In this document: positions 1 through 8,784 of the stretch, in pieces
How the letters are laid out: each line of letters opens with the position of its first letter
How positions within the stretch are numbered: position 1 is the stretch's first letter
Source of the DNA: Sharpea porci
GTDB taxonomy: Bacteria; Bacillota_I; Bacilli_A; Erysipelotrichales; Coprobacillaceae
DNA length: 64,000 bases
NCBI RefSeq assembly: GCF_009695655.1
Contig: NZ_VUNM01000001.1
Span: 124,001 to 188,000 of the forward strand
Direction: 5' to 3'
The notes under the pieces: generated by a model
The model's input: only the letters and a program-made list of their open reading frames with translations
Told to the model about the DNA's origin: nothing
Databases searched by the model: none
Made by a program: the position numbers and the translations under genes

Positions 1-474
1 TTTCCACTTCTGGAATGATGAGAGTGGAGGATTGGGGATATTGTATTGTATTTTTAGATAGTAGGAAGCATTATCTTCATCGATTTTACTTTCTGCCACA
101 AACTTATTATTGTTGGATTTAATGAAATAAGCGTTGTATTCATTACTGATGTTGAAGGTTCTTACCTTCATTGCCTGACATAAGTCTGGTAATGGGTAGA
201 CTTCATGCATTCTCTCCTTCTGATCGATACCAATGAGATACCAATCGCCAGTATGCATAGGTTCTTCATTATTAAGTGACATCAAGTTAAAAGAAAGAGA
301 AAAATGATGATCTTGCCATTTGATATTGGTAGGGACTAAACGATCATTCGTCATATAATCCCTCAACAATAACTGTTTAATATCCAGATCAGGATTGGTA
401 TTTTCTCCTTCGATATGCACCATAATACGTTTTATTGATACATTTGTGATAATGAGATTTCTTTTTTCTCGCAT
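1..474 (-). CDS. Partial teichoic-acid biosynthesis protein, N-terminal 158 residues (probable CDP-glycerol glycerophosphotransferase type)
   Basis: An open frame runs without a stop from an ATG at 474 off the left edge of the window. The start has a good ribosome site (TTAGGAG, about 7 bases upstream) that overlaps the end of the tagH-like gene, so it is the last visible gene of that operon. The visible part is a beta-rich, non-membrane domain with no motif I can name. Such N-terminal extensions occur on TagF/TarL-type poly(glycerophosphate) or ribitol-phosphate transferases, and the position directly behind tagG-tagH fits that role. The catalytic domain is outside the window, so a teichoic-acid glycosyltransferase is equally possible. 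Confidence 0.45.
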   Translation of the reverse strand, partial: MREKRNLIITNVSIKRIMVHIEGENTNPDLDIKQLLLRDYMTNDRLVPTNIKWQDHHFSLSFNLMSLNNEEPMHTGDWYLIGIDQKERMHEVYPLPDLCQAMKVRTFNISNEYNAYFIKSNNNKFVAESKIDEDNASYYLKIQYNIPNPPLSSFQKWK

Positions 475-488
475 GAGATAACTCCTAA

Positions 489-1310
489 CTAACGGGTACG
501 GATTGCTGAGAAGAATTTGTCACCAAAAGTACGTTTAGAGTTCTTGATGATTCTCTTGGCAAATTTACGATCTCTTTCCGCATCCTTTTCTTTTTTCTTT
601 AAACCATTGTAATAATCAACATATTCAGCATAGTCATTACATACTTCATCGATATCGCCATATTCTCTCAGCATACCGCCTTCAATCCACATGGCACTAT
701 CACAGAATTCACGAACCTGGGAAAGGTTATGAGAAATAAAGACAATCGTCTTGCCTTCATCTCGTAATTCCTTCATTTTATTTAAGCACTTTGCCGCAAA
801 GCCTTTATCACCAACGGATAAGGCTTCATCAACAATCATAATATCGGGATTTAAACAAAGATTAATGGAGAAGCCAAGTCTTGATTTCATACCTGAAGAA
901 TAAGTCTTAACGGGCTGATAGAGGAAATCACCAATTTCCGCAAATTCAATAACCCCTGCTTTAATTTCATTAATACGACGCTTACTTAAGCCAAGTAAGG
1001 CACCTTTCAGCTCAATATTTTCCATGCCTGTCAATTGTTGGTTTAAACCCGTATTGATGGCAATAAGCGCCTGGCTACCATTGACGGTGATTTCTCCTTC
1101 ATCAGGATCACAAATGCCAGCGAGGATAATGGAAATGGTGGATTTCCCACTTCCATTTGTCCCTAGCACACCGACAACTTCGCCTTTTTCAATCGCAAAA
1201 TTTAAGTCTTTCAAGGCATAGAATTTCTGGCCTTGTTCATTTTTATTCTTTCCTCTTAGTTCATAGATTTTTGAGGCATGTTTTGCCACAATCGCATACT
1301 CAGTTTCCAA
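489..1310 (-). CDS. tagH: Teichoic-acid ABC exporter, ATP-binding subunit (TagH/TarH)
   Basis: This 273-residue ATPase powers export of lipid-linked wall teichoic acid (or a similar polysaccharide) across the membrane with the TagG permease encoded just upstream. It has a Walker A motif GTNGSGKST (about residues 50-58), the signature YSSGMKSRLGFS, a Walker B ending in VDEAL and a switch His in FISHN. The length matches staphylococcal TarH; it lacks the long C-terminal extension of Bacillus TagH. The start is a TTG, chosen because an AGGAGG lies 8 bases before it and the downstream frame begins with the usual N-terminal strand. It follows tagG by 11 bases. Confidence 0.88.
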   Translation of the reverse strand: METEYAIVAKHASKIYELRGKNKNEQGQKFYALKDLNFAIEKGEVVGVLGTNGSGKSTISIILAGICDPDEGEITVNGSQALIAINTGLNQQLTGMENIELKGALLGLSKRRINEIKAGVIEFAEIGDFLYQPVKTYSSGMKSRLGFSINLCLNPDIMIVDEALSVGDKGFAAKCLNKMKELRDEGKTIVFISHNLSQVREFCDSAMWIEGGMLREYGDIDEVCNDYAEYVDYYNGLKKKEKDAERDRKFAKRIIKNSKRTFGDKFFSAIRTR

Positions 1311-1321
1311 AACACTACCTC

Positions 1322-2137
1322 CTAAATAAAGTCTACAAACTTCGCTTTAAATTTATACATCATGGTACTACCAAAGATAAACAAGAAGATTGTAATAGCC
1401 CAGAAGCTCACCATCGAATACTTATAAAACATAAAGCCTTTATGATAGAAGAAGCAATCACGATAGCCCTGGACAATATAATAAATTGGATTTGTCAGCA
1501 TAATTCTTTGAAGATAACCAGGTAAGGTCTTGATATTCCAAAGAATGGGTGTCATATAAAGCAAGAGACGCATCAATGCCAGCACTAACTTACGCATATC
1601 ACGAGCAAGCATATTAAGAACACTTGTTGTAAGTGACAACGAAATCCCAAAGACAATGGCACAGAAACAATAATAAACTAAACCTAGCCAATGCAAAGAT
1701 GGATAATAGCCACCAAATGCCAACAAAACTGTCAAAATAATCATCAGACAGAAATGGTCAAAGAGCTTTGTAAAGACGACTGTTGCTGGTAAAACAGAAA
1801 CTGGGAATTTCATCTTCGTGATAATATTGATCTTGGAGAAAACCGCATTACAGCCATCGGTAATACATGGTGAAATAAAGAACCAGCAGACCATTCCACC
1901 AAGCATCCACCAGATATAAGTAATACCATCCACAGCCTTCTTATCAAAAACCAAGCCAAAGACAAACCAGTATGTCAGACACTGAATAACTGGATTGGCA
2001 AAGTTCCAGAAGAGACCAAGCTTACTATCTCGCGCTGTCGCTAGAACTTCATATTTTGAGATGGAATAGATACGGAAGGTATTATTAAGGTTTTCGCTGA
2101 TGACATATTTAACGCTCTTTTTGATATTGTCAAACAT
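1322..2137 (-). CDS. tagG: Teichoic-acid ABC exporter, permease subunit (TagG/TarG)
   Basis: This 271-residue ABC-2 type permease has about six membrane segments. The cytosolic N-terminus has the amphipathic start typical of the family, followed by the conserved LGLFWNFANPV region before the first membrane helix. It pairs with the ATPase encoded 11 bases downstream. The ATG is preceded by AAGGGGG. No terminator is visible between pyrE and this gene (31 bases), so the transporter may be transcribed from the pyrF promoter. Confidence 0.87.
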   Translation of the reverse strand: MFDNIKKSVKYVISENLNNTFRIYSISKYEVLATARDSKLGLFWNFANPVIQCLTYWFVFGLVFDKKAVDGITYIWWMLGGMVCWFFISPCITDGCNAVFSKINIITKMKFPVSVLPATVVFTKLFDHFCLMIILTVLLAFGGYYPSLHWLGLVYYCFCAIVFGISLSLTTSVLNMLARDMRKLVLALMRLLLYMTPILWNIKTLPGYLQRIMLTNPIYYIVQGYRDCFFYHKGFMFYKYSMVSFWAITIFLFIFGSTMMYKFKAKFVDFI

Positions 2138-2168
2138 GTGTTGACCCCCTTAAATAAATCTTTAACAC

Positions 2169-2810
2169 TTATTGATTAATCCAGCTTTCATCATGAGGAT
2201 TCATTTTCCAAGCTTTAAGCTTATTAAGTTCATTTTCATGAATATAATTTTCTTCTACAGCTACTTCAATAAGTGTATCGTAGTTTGATAATGTCATATA
2301 TGGACAATTCTTTTGGGCAAAGTTCTTGGCTGCATCAGGTAAGCCATAAGTGAAGATCGCAACTAAGCCTAAAACAATCACACCTGCTTCTCTTAAAGCA
2401 TCAACAACTTCTAATGAAGAACCACCTGTTGAAATAAGATCTTCCACAACAACAACCTTCATGCCTGGCTTATAGACACCTTCAATCTTATTTTGACGAC
2501 CATGGGATTTATTACTGCCACGTACATAACCCATTGGCATATCAAGAATATCAGCAGCTAAGGCAGCATGGGCAATACCCGCTGTTGAAGTACCAAATAA
2601 AGCTTCAGCCTGAGGGAAGCATTCTTTAACTAAATCAGCTAAACCTTGTTCAATATCATTTCTTACTGCTGGATAAGAGAGTGTTAAGCGGTTATCACAA
2701 TAGATTGGTGACTTAATGCCACTTGCCCAAGTAAAAGGATCACTTGGCTTTAAGAATACAGCTTTGATTGATAATAAGTCTTTGGCGATTTTTCTTTCTC
2801 TATTTTCCAT
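2169..2810 (-). CDS. pyrE: Orotate phosphoribosyltransferase
   Basis: The enzyme joins orotate and PRPP to form orotidine 5'-phosphate, the fifth step of UMP synthesis. The 213-residue protein carries the PRPP-binding motif [14 protein letters not shown] and the [14 protein letters not shown] substrate region. I place the start at the ATG at 2810 because an AAGGAG lies 10 bases upstream, within the pyrF stop region, and homologues begin here. A longer reading from 2843 would overlap pyrF by about 31 bases with no better ribosome site. It is the second gene of a pyrF-pyrE pair. Confidence 0.93.
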   Translation of the reverse strand: MENRERKIAKDLLSIKAVFLKPSDPFTWASGIKSPIYCDNRLTLSYPAVRNDIEQGLADLVKECFPQAEALFGTSTAGIAHAALAADILDMPMGYVRGSNKSHGRQNKIEGVYKPGMKVVVVEDLISTGGSSLEVVDALREAGVIVLGLVAIFTYGLPDAAKNFAQKNCPYMTLSNYDTLIEVAVEENYIHENELNKLKAWKMNPHDESWINQ

Positions 2811-2812
2811 TT

Positions 2813-3523
2813 TTATTCTTCTCCTTGGAATTCTTTTAAGCATTGATGATAGGATGCAACAGGATCATCAGCCTTAGTGATTGAACGTCCTACAACAATC
2901 TCTGTTGAAGTGAGTTCTTTGGCTAAAGCAGGTGTTGTCACACGTTTCTGGTCATTGACAGAGCTTCCTGCAAGTCTAATGCCAGGAGTCACTGTCATGA
3001 AATCTAAGCCTAAATGATCATGAATGAGTTTAGATTCAAGTGGTGAGCAGACAACGCCATCAAGTCCGGCTTCTTTCGCATTACTTGCCCACTTGAGAAC
3101 GACATCATTAAGTGGTTCATGAATCAGTAATTGATGATCAAGAACATCCTGATCAAGTGAAGTCAAACATGTCACAGCAATAATCTTAGGACGATGTACG
3201 CCGACCTTGCCTTCTTCAAGGCCTTCTAGTGCTGCCTTCATCATGGCAATACCGCCTGATGCATGCACATTGACTAAGTCTACATCAAGTTTCGCAAGCT
3301 GTTTCATTGCTTGTTTAACTGTATTAGGAATATCGTGAAGTTTTAAATCTAAGAAGATACGATGTCCTCTATTCTTGATTTCTTCTACAATGCTTGCCCC
3401 CTCGCCATAAAAGAGTTCCATGCCGACTTTGACATATAGGGACTCATTAGGGAACTGATCTAAGAAGTCAAGCACTTCTTGTTTTGTTTGAAAGTCTAAA
3501 GCAATACATACATTACTTTTCAT
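2813..3523 (-). CDS. pyrF: Orotidine 5'-phosphate decarboxylase
   Basis: This 236-residue TIM-barrel enzyme decarboxylates OMP to UMP. The catalytic signature [13 protein letters not shown] is present, as are the N-terminal CIALDF strand and the C-terminal phosphate loop VVGRSIT. The start at 3523 is supported by GGAGG 9 bases upstream; earlier in-frame starts lie in the promoter. It is followed after 2 bases by pyrE. No PyrR attenuator fold is visible in the short leader. Confidence 0.93.
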   Translation of the reverse strand: MKSNVCIALDFQTKQEVLDFLDQFPNESLYVKVGMELFYGEGASIVEEIKNRGHRIFLDLKLHDIPNTVKQAMKQLAKLDVDLVNVHASGGIAMMKAALEGLEEGKVGVHRPKIIAVTCLTSLDQDVLDHQLLIHEPLNDVVLKWASNAKEAGLDGVVCSPLESKLIHDHLGLDFMTVTPGIRLAGSSVNDQKRVTTPALAKELTSTEIVVGRSITKADDPVASYHQCLKEFQGEE

Positions 3524-3548
3524 TAGTACAATCCTCCATGCTATCGAC

Positions 3549-3577
3549 ATTATAGCATAATTCCCGCTAAAGCAAAC
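3549..3577 (-). promoter_or_regulatory. Promoter of pyrF-pyrE (extended -10)
   Basis: On the minus strand TGCTATAAT gives an extended -10 (TATAAT complementary to 3549-3554), with a weak TTTGCT-type -35 16 bases upstream. It lies about 25 bases before the pyrF start. No operator or riboswitch is evident. Confidence 0.6.
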
Positions 3578-3730
3578 AAACACTTAAGAAAATCCCATAT
3601 TCTCACATCAAAAAGTCCCCCTCTAAGTTGCCCATATAGGATAAATATAGGCTAAAGGGTCACATAGAGCGTAGAAAAAAAGACACTTTTGTGACAAAAA
3701 AGAGAATTCATAGCTTTTTCTATATGATAA

Positions 3731-3757
3731 TGGTATAATCAACCCATTAAGAGGAGG
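3731..3757 (+). promoter_or_regulatory. Extended -10 promoter and ribosome site of the flippase gene
   Basis: TGGTATAAT at 3731-3739 is an extended -10 with no good -35. GAGGAGG at 3751-3757 lies 8 bases before a TTG start codon at 3766. The strong ribosome site decides the unusual start. Confidence 0.6.
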
Positions 3758-3765
3758 AAATTGCT

Positions 3766-5367
3766 TTGAATAAATCACAGCGAATCGTCAAACAAGCTGG
3801 TATTCTGGCTCTCGCTGGCATACTTGTGCGTATTATTGGCGTACTGTACCGCAGTCCTTTAACAGCCATGATTGGTGATGAAGGTAATGGTTACTATTCT
3901 ACTGCATATAATATATATTCATTAGTCTTGTTGATATCATCTTATTCTATTCCTACTGCTATCAGTAAACTGATTAGTGAGAAGATTGTCTTAAATCAAT
4001 ACAATCATGCCAGAAAAATTTTCAAGTATGCGATTCTCTATGTCACCGTTGTTTCAGGGATTGCCGCCCTACTTGCCTTTGTGCTTGCACCTTGGATTGT
4101 TCCTAAAGGCGCTGTCTTTGCTTTGCGTATTCTTTGTCCAACAATTTTCCTATCTGGCTTAGTAGGTGTTCTTAGAGGTTATTTCCAAGCTTATTCAACA
4201 ACTGTCTATACATCCATCTCACAGATTCTTGAACAGATCTTCAATGCCGTTGTTTCTGTTCTTGCCGCTTACTTATTTGTCAAGCCCTATCTTAATCAGC
4301 CTCATTTAAAGGCAAGCATGGGTGCTGGTGGTAGTGCGTTAGGTACAGGTGCGGGTGTCGCAATTGCCCTGGCCTTCTTGTTCTTTATGTTCTTGACAAG
4401 AGGCAAGCATATGAGCGATGAAAGCAACGCTGATCCTTATGTCGAAGATGGCAAGCAGATTCTTCATGCCATTCTTACTATTGTCACACCTATCATCATT
4501 GCCACATGTGTCTATAACCTTGTTGCCACAATTGATATGTATATCTATCAGATTGGGATGGGCTTAAAAGGCATGAACCATACGGATATTATTAAGAGCT
4601 ATGGTGTATATGCTGGTAAATATGTCGTTCTTATGAATGTCCCTGTCGCTTTGGCAAGTGCAATGTCCACAGCTTCCATCCCTGCTATCTCAGGTAGCTT
4701 TGCCTTGAAGAATATGAAAGATGTCCGTTCTTCCATTGATTCAGCTATCTCAGTCACAATGCTTGTCATTATTCCTTGTGCTGTTGGTTTAGCTGTGCTC
4801 AGCTATCCAATTATGGGTGTCCTCTTCCCTCAGAAAGAAACCATCAAGATGGCTTCGCTCTGTTTAACGATTGGTGCACCTGCTACAATATTCTATGGCT
4901 TATCGACATTGTCCAATGGTATCTTACAGGCCATTGGGGCTGTCAATGTTCCTCTTAAGAATGCCGTTAATGCCTTAATTGTTCATGCAATTGTGCTTAT
5001 CTTGTTAATTATTGTAGTGCCTAATGCCTATGCCGTCTATACACTTCCAATTGGTACAATGGTCTATGCCTTCCAGATGTGTATTACTAACCAACGGGCA
5101 ATGAAGAAACTCACCCACTACAAATATCATCCAAAGCGTCTCTTCATGATTCCTATTGTTGCATCAGTTATTATGGGCGTAGGTGTCTATGGCATTTATC
5201 AATTACTCTTCATGTTGACAAGACGTGTCTTCTTGCCACTTATGCTAAGTGTTCTCCTTGGTATCGTTATCTACTTTGTTGTGATTATCTTCTTCTATCA
5301 TGGAAGAGAGGAACAGCTTAATCAGATTCCTTATTTAAATAGAATTCTGAGAAAATTAAAACATTAA
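3766..5367 (+). CDS. SpoVB/YtgP-family polysaccharide (lipid II) flippase, MOP superfamily
   Basis: This 533-residue integral membrane protein has about 14 helices. It belongs to the multidrug/oligosaccharidyl-lipid/polysaccharide exporter superfamily. The N-terminus (KQAGILALAGILVRIIG) and the motif LRGYFQAYSTT are typical of the SpoVB/YtgP branch, which in Bacillus and streptococci includes MurJ-type lipid II flippases. I infer lipid II or another undecaprenyl-linked precursor as substrate; the sequence alone does not separate MurJ from SpoVB roles. It starts with TTG and is monocistronic, ending at a strong shared terminator. Confidence 0.82.
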   Translation: MNKSQRIVKQAGILALAGILVRIIGVLYRSPLTAMIGDEGNGYYSTAYNIYSLVLLISSYSIPTAISKLISEKIVLNQYNHARKIFKYAILYVTVVSGIAALLAFVLAPWIVPKGAVFALRILCPTIFLSGLVGVLRGYFQAYSTTVYTSISQILEQIFNAVVSVLAAYLFVKPYLNQPHLKASMGAGGSALGTGAGVAIALAFLFFMFLTRGKHMSDESNADPYVEDGKQILHAILTIVTPIIIATCVYNLVATIDMYIYQIGMGLKGMNHTDIIKSYGVYAGKYVVLMNVPVALASAMSTASIPAISGSFALKNMKDVRSSIDSAISVTMLVIIPCAVGLAVLSYPIMGVLFPQKETIKMASLCLTIGAPATIFYGLSTLSNGILQAIGAVNVPLKNAVNALIVHAIVLILLIIVVPNAYAVYTLPIGTMVYAFQMCITNQRAMKKLTHYKYHPKRLFMIPIVASVIMGVGVYGIYQLLFMLTRRVFLPLMLSVLLGIVIYFVVIIFFYHGREEQLNQIPYLNRILRKLKH

Positions 5368-5385
5368 GACAATAAAAATTATTAA

Positions 5386-5415
5386 AAAACAGGTATGAAC
5401 GCTCATACCTGTTTT
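5386..5415. terminator. Bidirectional terminator
   Basis: A perfect 13-bp stem (AAAACAGGTATGA with its complement, loop ACGC) has A/T tracts on both sides. It separates the convergent flippase and TetR genes. Confidence 0.9.
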
Positions 5416-5418
5416 CTT

Positions 5419-5937
5419 TTAGAGTGATGCAGCCATTTGTGCCATCTCTTCTGGTGTTTCGCCCATATCATGACAAAGCCACAACACTAAACAGAAATAT
5501 ATACCACCAATACGATAAGCCATCGCATAATCTTCTTTATTAAGAGAAGATTGTTTTTCTGTCGGCAAAGAGAGCTCATGGAAATCAAAATAATCTTCTA
5601 ATACATGACTTAAAAGAGATGACAAATGAGCATGGTGAATACAAAGCATTTCTCTTTTATGATCATAAAGGGCTTGAAAGACAGGAAGGATATAGTCTTT
5701 AAAATTTATCTTAAGAATGGCTTGATCTTGTGATGAAGTAAGCAAGTTTGAGAGATATTGTACAACAACATCTTCTTTTGACGTAAAGTGTCGATAAAAT
5801 GTTGCCCGATGCACTCCTGCGACTTCAGCAATCTCCCCGACTGAGATTTTCTCAAAATCCTTCTTTTCCATCAATTTAAATAATGCTTCTTCGATATAGT
5901 CTTGTATTAATTTGTGATCTAGATTCTTTCTTCTCAT
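5419..5937 (-). CDS. TetR-family transcriptional regulator
   Basis: This 172-residue protein has an N-terminal helix-turn-helix (about residues 24-50) with the recognition segment GVHRATFYRHFTSKED. Its C-terminal ligand domain resembles the short TetR/DhaS-like type (TetR_C_8/33). It is transcribed away from a two-gene membrane-protein unit and shares a 133-base intergenic region with it that contains a clear palindrome, so it most likely represses that unit and perhaps itself. The ATG is preceded by AAGGGGG. The ligand is unknown. Confidence 0.85.
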   Translation of the reverse strand: MRRKNLDHKLIQDYIEEALFKLMEKKDFEKISVGEIAEVAGVHRATFYRHFTSKEDVVVQYLSNLLTSSQDQAILKINFKDYILPVFQALYDHKREMLCIHHAHLSSLLSHVLEDYFDFHELSLPTEKQSSLNKEDYAMAYRIGGIYFCLVLWLCHDMGETPEEMAQMAASL

Positions 5938-5991
5938 AATGCGACATCCCCCTTATTGTGTTGCGATTAGTATACATGAAATCATCCATTG

Positions 5992-6020
5992 TTGATTATA
6001 ACGACACTTGTCGCTATAAT
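5992..6020 (+). promoter_or_regulatory. Promoter of the divergent unit with a TetR operator in its spacer
   Basis: TTGATT (5992-5997), a 17-base spacer and TATAAT (6015-6020) form a promoter for the gene at 6071. A 24-base near-palindrome at 5996-6019 (half-site TTATAnCGACA, one mismatched pair plus the central pair) fills the spacer and overlaps the -10. Repressor binding there would block polymerase directly. Confidence 0.75.
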
Positions 6021-6070
6021 TATTATATAGCGATTAAGTTAATAAACAATAAAAAGTGAGGTAAAAAAAT

Positions 6071-6862
6071 ATGAATAGCTTTTTCATTATTTTAGTTTTG
6101 TCGCTTTTCGCAAGTGCGATTGGCTTCTACAAATATGTCTGGTTTATCTCGATTGGTTATGGTGCAGCCGTAGCTCTCATTGGAGCTGGCTTACTTGTAA
6201 TTTTTAGAAATCAGCTTACTATTGGCACACTTTTCGCTTCTATACTCTTTATTCTCTATGGCTGTCGTTTGGCTGGCTATTTGTCCTATCGTGAAGTCAA
6301 GACAGCTTATAATCGAAGAATGAAAGGTGAAGTGAAGGGCAATGATAGTGTGAATTTCATTGCCAAGGTCGGAATCTGGGTTTCTGCCGCATTGTTATAT
6401 GTTTTAGAAACATCACCCGTCTTCTTCCGCTTAGTCAATCATAAGGGTACGGATCTTTTCTGTATGATTGGTTTCATCATCTCACTTAGTGGTTTAATTT
6501 TAGAAACAACAGCTGATTTACAAAAAAATAAAGCCAAGAAAGTCAATCCAAGACGTTTTGTCGATAAAGGATTATTTCAATTAGTGCGTTGTCCTAACTA
6601 TTTAGGAGAGATGATCTTTTGGACTGGTGTCTTCATCTCCGGTCTTAATATCTATCATAATCCCCTTGAATGGATTTGTGCTCTTATTGGGTATTTAGGT
6701 ATTATTTATGTGATGTTTGGTGGTGCTCGTCGTTTAGAGATTCGCCAGGATAAGAATTATGGCAATGATCCTGAATATATCGCTTATAAGAACAGTACCC
6801 CTATTATGATTCCTTTTATACCACTCTATTCAGTGAAAAAACATAAATGGCTTGTGGCCTAA
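6071..6862 (+). CDS. DUF1295-family integral membrane protein (steroid 5-alpha-reductase/isoprenylcysteine methyltransferase fold)
   Basis: This 263-residue protein has six or seven membrane helices. The C-terminal block (GLFQLVRCPNYLGEMIFWTG, then the run ending EYIAYKN) is the conserved core of DUF1295 and of the isoprenylcysteine carboxyl methyltransferase/steroid reductase superfamily, which bind NADPH or SAM near such residues. The substrate is unknown. It is the first gene of a two-gene unit under a TetR-type operator; such units often answer to lipophilic or aldehyde compounds, which is inference here. Confidence 0.75.
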   Translation: MNSFFIILVLSLFASAIGFYKYVWFISIGYGAAVALIGAGLLVIFRNQLTIGTLFASILFILYGCRLAGYLSYREVKTAYNRRMKGEVKGNDSVNFIAKVGIWVSAALLYVLETSPVFFRLVNHKGTDLFCMIGFIISLSGLILETTADLQKNKAKKVNPRRFVDKGLFQLVRCPNYLGEMIFWTGVFISGLNIYHNPLEWICALIGYLGIIYVMFGGARRLEIRQDKNYGNDPEYIAYKNSTPIMIPFIPLYSVKKHKWLVA

Positions 6863-6879
6863 TAAAGAAGGTTGATTTT

Positions 6880-7374
6880 ATGAATATGGAAAGAAAAGAC
6901 AGTGTCCCGAATGGGTTTACACTGTCCATGGCTTTGATGGATTGTCTGCCTGTTCTATTCTTTACAATCAGCACCATCTTTATTGCTAGACATTTTCCTA
7001 GTTCACTATTTCTTACTGGGATATTCTTCGTTATTCTAGCTGCTTTATTAAAAGTCAGCTGGAAACTCATTATTGCCCTAGCCCATCGTGATATACGTTT
7101 CTTCAATATTCAATTACGCTATCTTATGCCCTTAGGCTTCTTGCTGGCTTTATTAGCTTTGTTTATTGATCATACAAAATGGTCAGTGACAGCCATCATT
7201 GCCCATATCACAAAGTTCCCTTCATCTTTATTCTTTCTTATCGGTATTGCCGGTCTGCTTTATCTTGGTTATCTTGGTAAGCATCATGATAGTCATAATG
7301 CCAAGGCGAACTGGAAAGAACAATGCATTAATACTTTGTCACAGTTTTGTATCATGTTAAGTATATTATTATAA
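6880..7374 (+). CDS. Small integral membrane protein, unknown function
   Basis: This 164-residue protein has four or five hydrophobic helices and few charged loops. I do not recognise the family. The ATG at 6880 is chosen over an earlier in-frame ATG at 6847 (inside the previous gene) because AAGAAGG lies 8 bases before it. It is co-transcribed with the DUF1295 gene and ends at a terminator that includes its stop codon. It may be a partner or helper of the DUF1295 protein. Confidence 0.65.
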   Translation: MNMERKDSVPNGFTLSMALMDCLPVLFFTISTIFIARHFPSSLFLTGIFFVILAALLKVSWKLIIALAHRDIRFFNIQLRYLMPLGFLLALLALFIDHTKWSVTAIIAHITKFPSSLFFLIGIAGLLYLGYLGKHHDSHNAKANWKEQCINTLSQFCIMLSILL

Positions 7375-7399
7375 GAAAAGGCCAGAAGTGCCTTTTCTT
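7373..7399 (+). terminator. Terminator of the TetR-controlled unit
   Basis: A 10-bp stem AAGAAAAGGC with its complement around a 7-base loop directly follows the last gene. Confidence 0.75.
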
Positions 7400-7650
7400 A
7401 TTTATCAGTAAAAACATCAAAGTGTGCTTTTCTAGCATCTCACAAAACACTTTATTCCTTCACCACTCCCGCCATAGCATCCCAATCCTGCCATACTTGC
7501 CAAGATACTATTGAGGATTGTTGTTAGAGAAGCATTAAGATAACTGCCATGATGTATTGTATCATCATCCCTATAGCCTCTCTAGTACATATTCTTCTCC
7601 ACATCTCCACTCGAATAAACTCCTCTCTCTATGAATGTTGTTGTAAAAAC
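7400..7650. other. Intergenic stretch without a supportable gene
   Basis: This convergent gap of about 250 bases lies between two terminators. On the minus strand one frame stays open for about 48 codons and ends with a Gly/Cys-rich stretch (ASMAGLGCYGGSGEG), but it has no start codon or ribosome site and a stop precedes it. I treat it as non-coding or as decayed sequence. Confidence 0.4.
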
Positions 7651-7677
7651 AAAAAAAACCAAACCTAATAGTTTGGT
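7651..7677 (-). terminator. Terminator of the hydrolase gene
   Basis: On the minus strand ACCAAAC, a 6-base loop, then GTTTGGT and a run of T residues form a classic intrinsic terminator just behind the hydrolase stop. Confidence 0.85.
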
Positions 7678-7694
7678 CTTTTCATATTGATATT

Positions 7695-8693
7695 TTATTT
7701 CTTTTCATCAACTAAGTACTGATCAAAGAATGCCTGAATCTTATCAAATGGGATATAGTGATGGTCACCACCATCATATAAATCTGTATGTGTAGCATTT
7801 TTCACAATCAATAATGACTTGTTGTCACCTTGTAGCTTCTTGAATGTGTCTTCTCCCATATAGCGGCTATGGGCTTTTTCTCCATGAACAATAAGTACGG
7901 CATTTCTCAAGTCTTCAGGATGAGTGAGAATGGCATTGTTCATCCAGCCTGTTGTTGACTGTAGGACCCAGCCGGCATTGGAATTCACTGAGCGAGGATG
8001 ATAGCCACGTTTTGTCTTATAGTAGGCACTATATTGTTTGACGAAGTCTGGAACATCATCAGGAGCAGGATATTCTAAGCATCCGCCTGCTTTTTCAAAT
8101 GTATCACTTAAATATTCCTTTGTACGTAATTGTGCAATGGTCTTTTTTGTTTCATAACGGGCATCAGCACTGCCTTCATCAAAATAGCCCCAGGCACCAA
8201 CACGTGGCATATCATACATTGTGATGGCTGCTGTTGCTTTAATACGTGGATCATTGGCAGCTGCATTTAAGGCAATACAACCCCAGCCACAAATACCAAT
8301 AATACCAATCTTCTCTTTATCTATATAATCTAGCTGACTAATAAAATCAATGGCAGCCTGAAAGTCTTCAGTATTGATATCAAGAGAATAAACATCACGG
8401 GCATTACCTCCTGATTCACCAGTAAATGATGGATCAAAGGCCATTGTGACAAAGCCTCTTTCAGCCATCGTCTGGGCATAAAGACCTGAAGCCTGTTCTT
8501 TCACAGCCCCAAAAGGACCACATACAACAAGAGCTTTCATCTTCTCTTCTTTATTCTTAGGTGTATAAAGATCAGCTGCTAAAGTGATTCCAAAATGATT
8601 CACAAAAGTGACTTTTTGATGATCTACAAGATCACTTTTTTCAAATGTCTTGTCCCATTCCTGAGTAAGTTTTAATTCTTCTTTCTTAAACAT
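7695..8693 (-). CDS. Alpha/beta hydrolase, YcjY/dienelactone-hydrolase-like, cysteine at the nucleophile elbow
   Basis: This 332-residue cytosolic hydrolase has the nucleophile elbow IGICGWG with Cys135 in place of the usual Ser, as in dienelactone-hydrolase and YcjY-like families. The fifth position is Trp rather than Gly. The likely catalytic His is H302 in NATHTDLYDG, and E272 after VHG is a candidate acid. The substrate is unknown. The ATG is preceded by AGGAGG. It faces a MerR regulator across a MerR-type promoter, so expression probably follows an effector sensed by that regulator. Confidence 0.78.
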   Translation of the reverse strand: MFKKEELKLTQEWDKTFEKSDLVDHQKVTFVNHFGITLAADLYTPKNKEEKMKALVVCGPFGAVKEQASGLYAQTMAERGFVTMAFDPSFTGESGGNARDVYSLDINTEDFQAAIDFISQLDYIDKEKIGIIGICGWGCIALNAAANDPRIKATAAITMYDMPRVGAWGYFDEGSADARYETKKTIAQLRTKEYLSDTFEKAGGCLEYPAPDDVPDFVKQYSAYYKTKRGYHPRSVNSNAGWVLQSTTGWMNNAILTHPEDLRNAVLIVHGEKAHSRYMGEDTFKKLQGDNKSLLIVKNATHTDLYDGGDHHYIPFDKIQAFFDQYLVDEKK

Positions 8694-8735
8694 AAGTTCC
8701 TCCTTTGCATTTCTATTTTTTTCTTGTACAATGGC

Positions 8736-8766
8736 ATTGTAAAACCTAAAGTCAACTTTATGTCAA
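8736..8766 (-). promoter_or_regulatory. MerR-type promoter (19-base spacer) of the hydrolase gene
   Basis: On the minus strand TTGACA (8766-8761), a 19-base spacer and TACAAT (8741-8736) match MerR-activated promoters, in which the spacer is too long for unaided polymerase. The spacer contains the dyad TAAAGT/ACTTTA (8747-8760). A second dyad, TACAATG/CATTGTA (8727-8741), overlaps the -10. Confidence 0.82.
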
Positions 8767-8784
8767 GTAAAATAGGAGGTTTTT

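Noticed and set aside
7450-7600. Gly/Cys-rich 48-codon frame on the minus strand as a small bacteriocin
   Set aside because: There is no start codon, ribosome site or export/immunity partner, and a stop lies directly before it.
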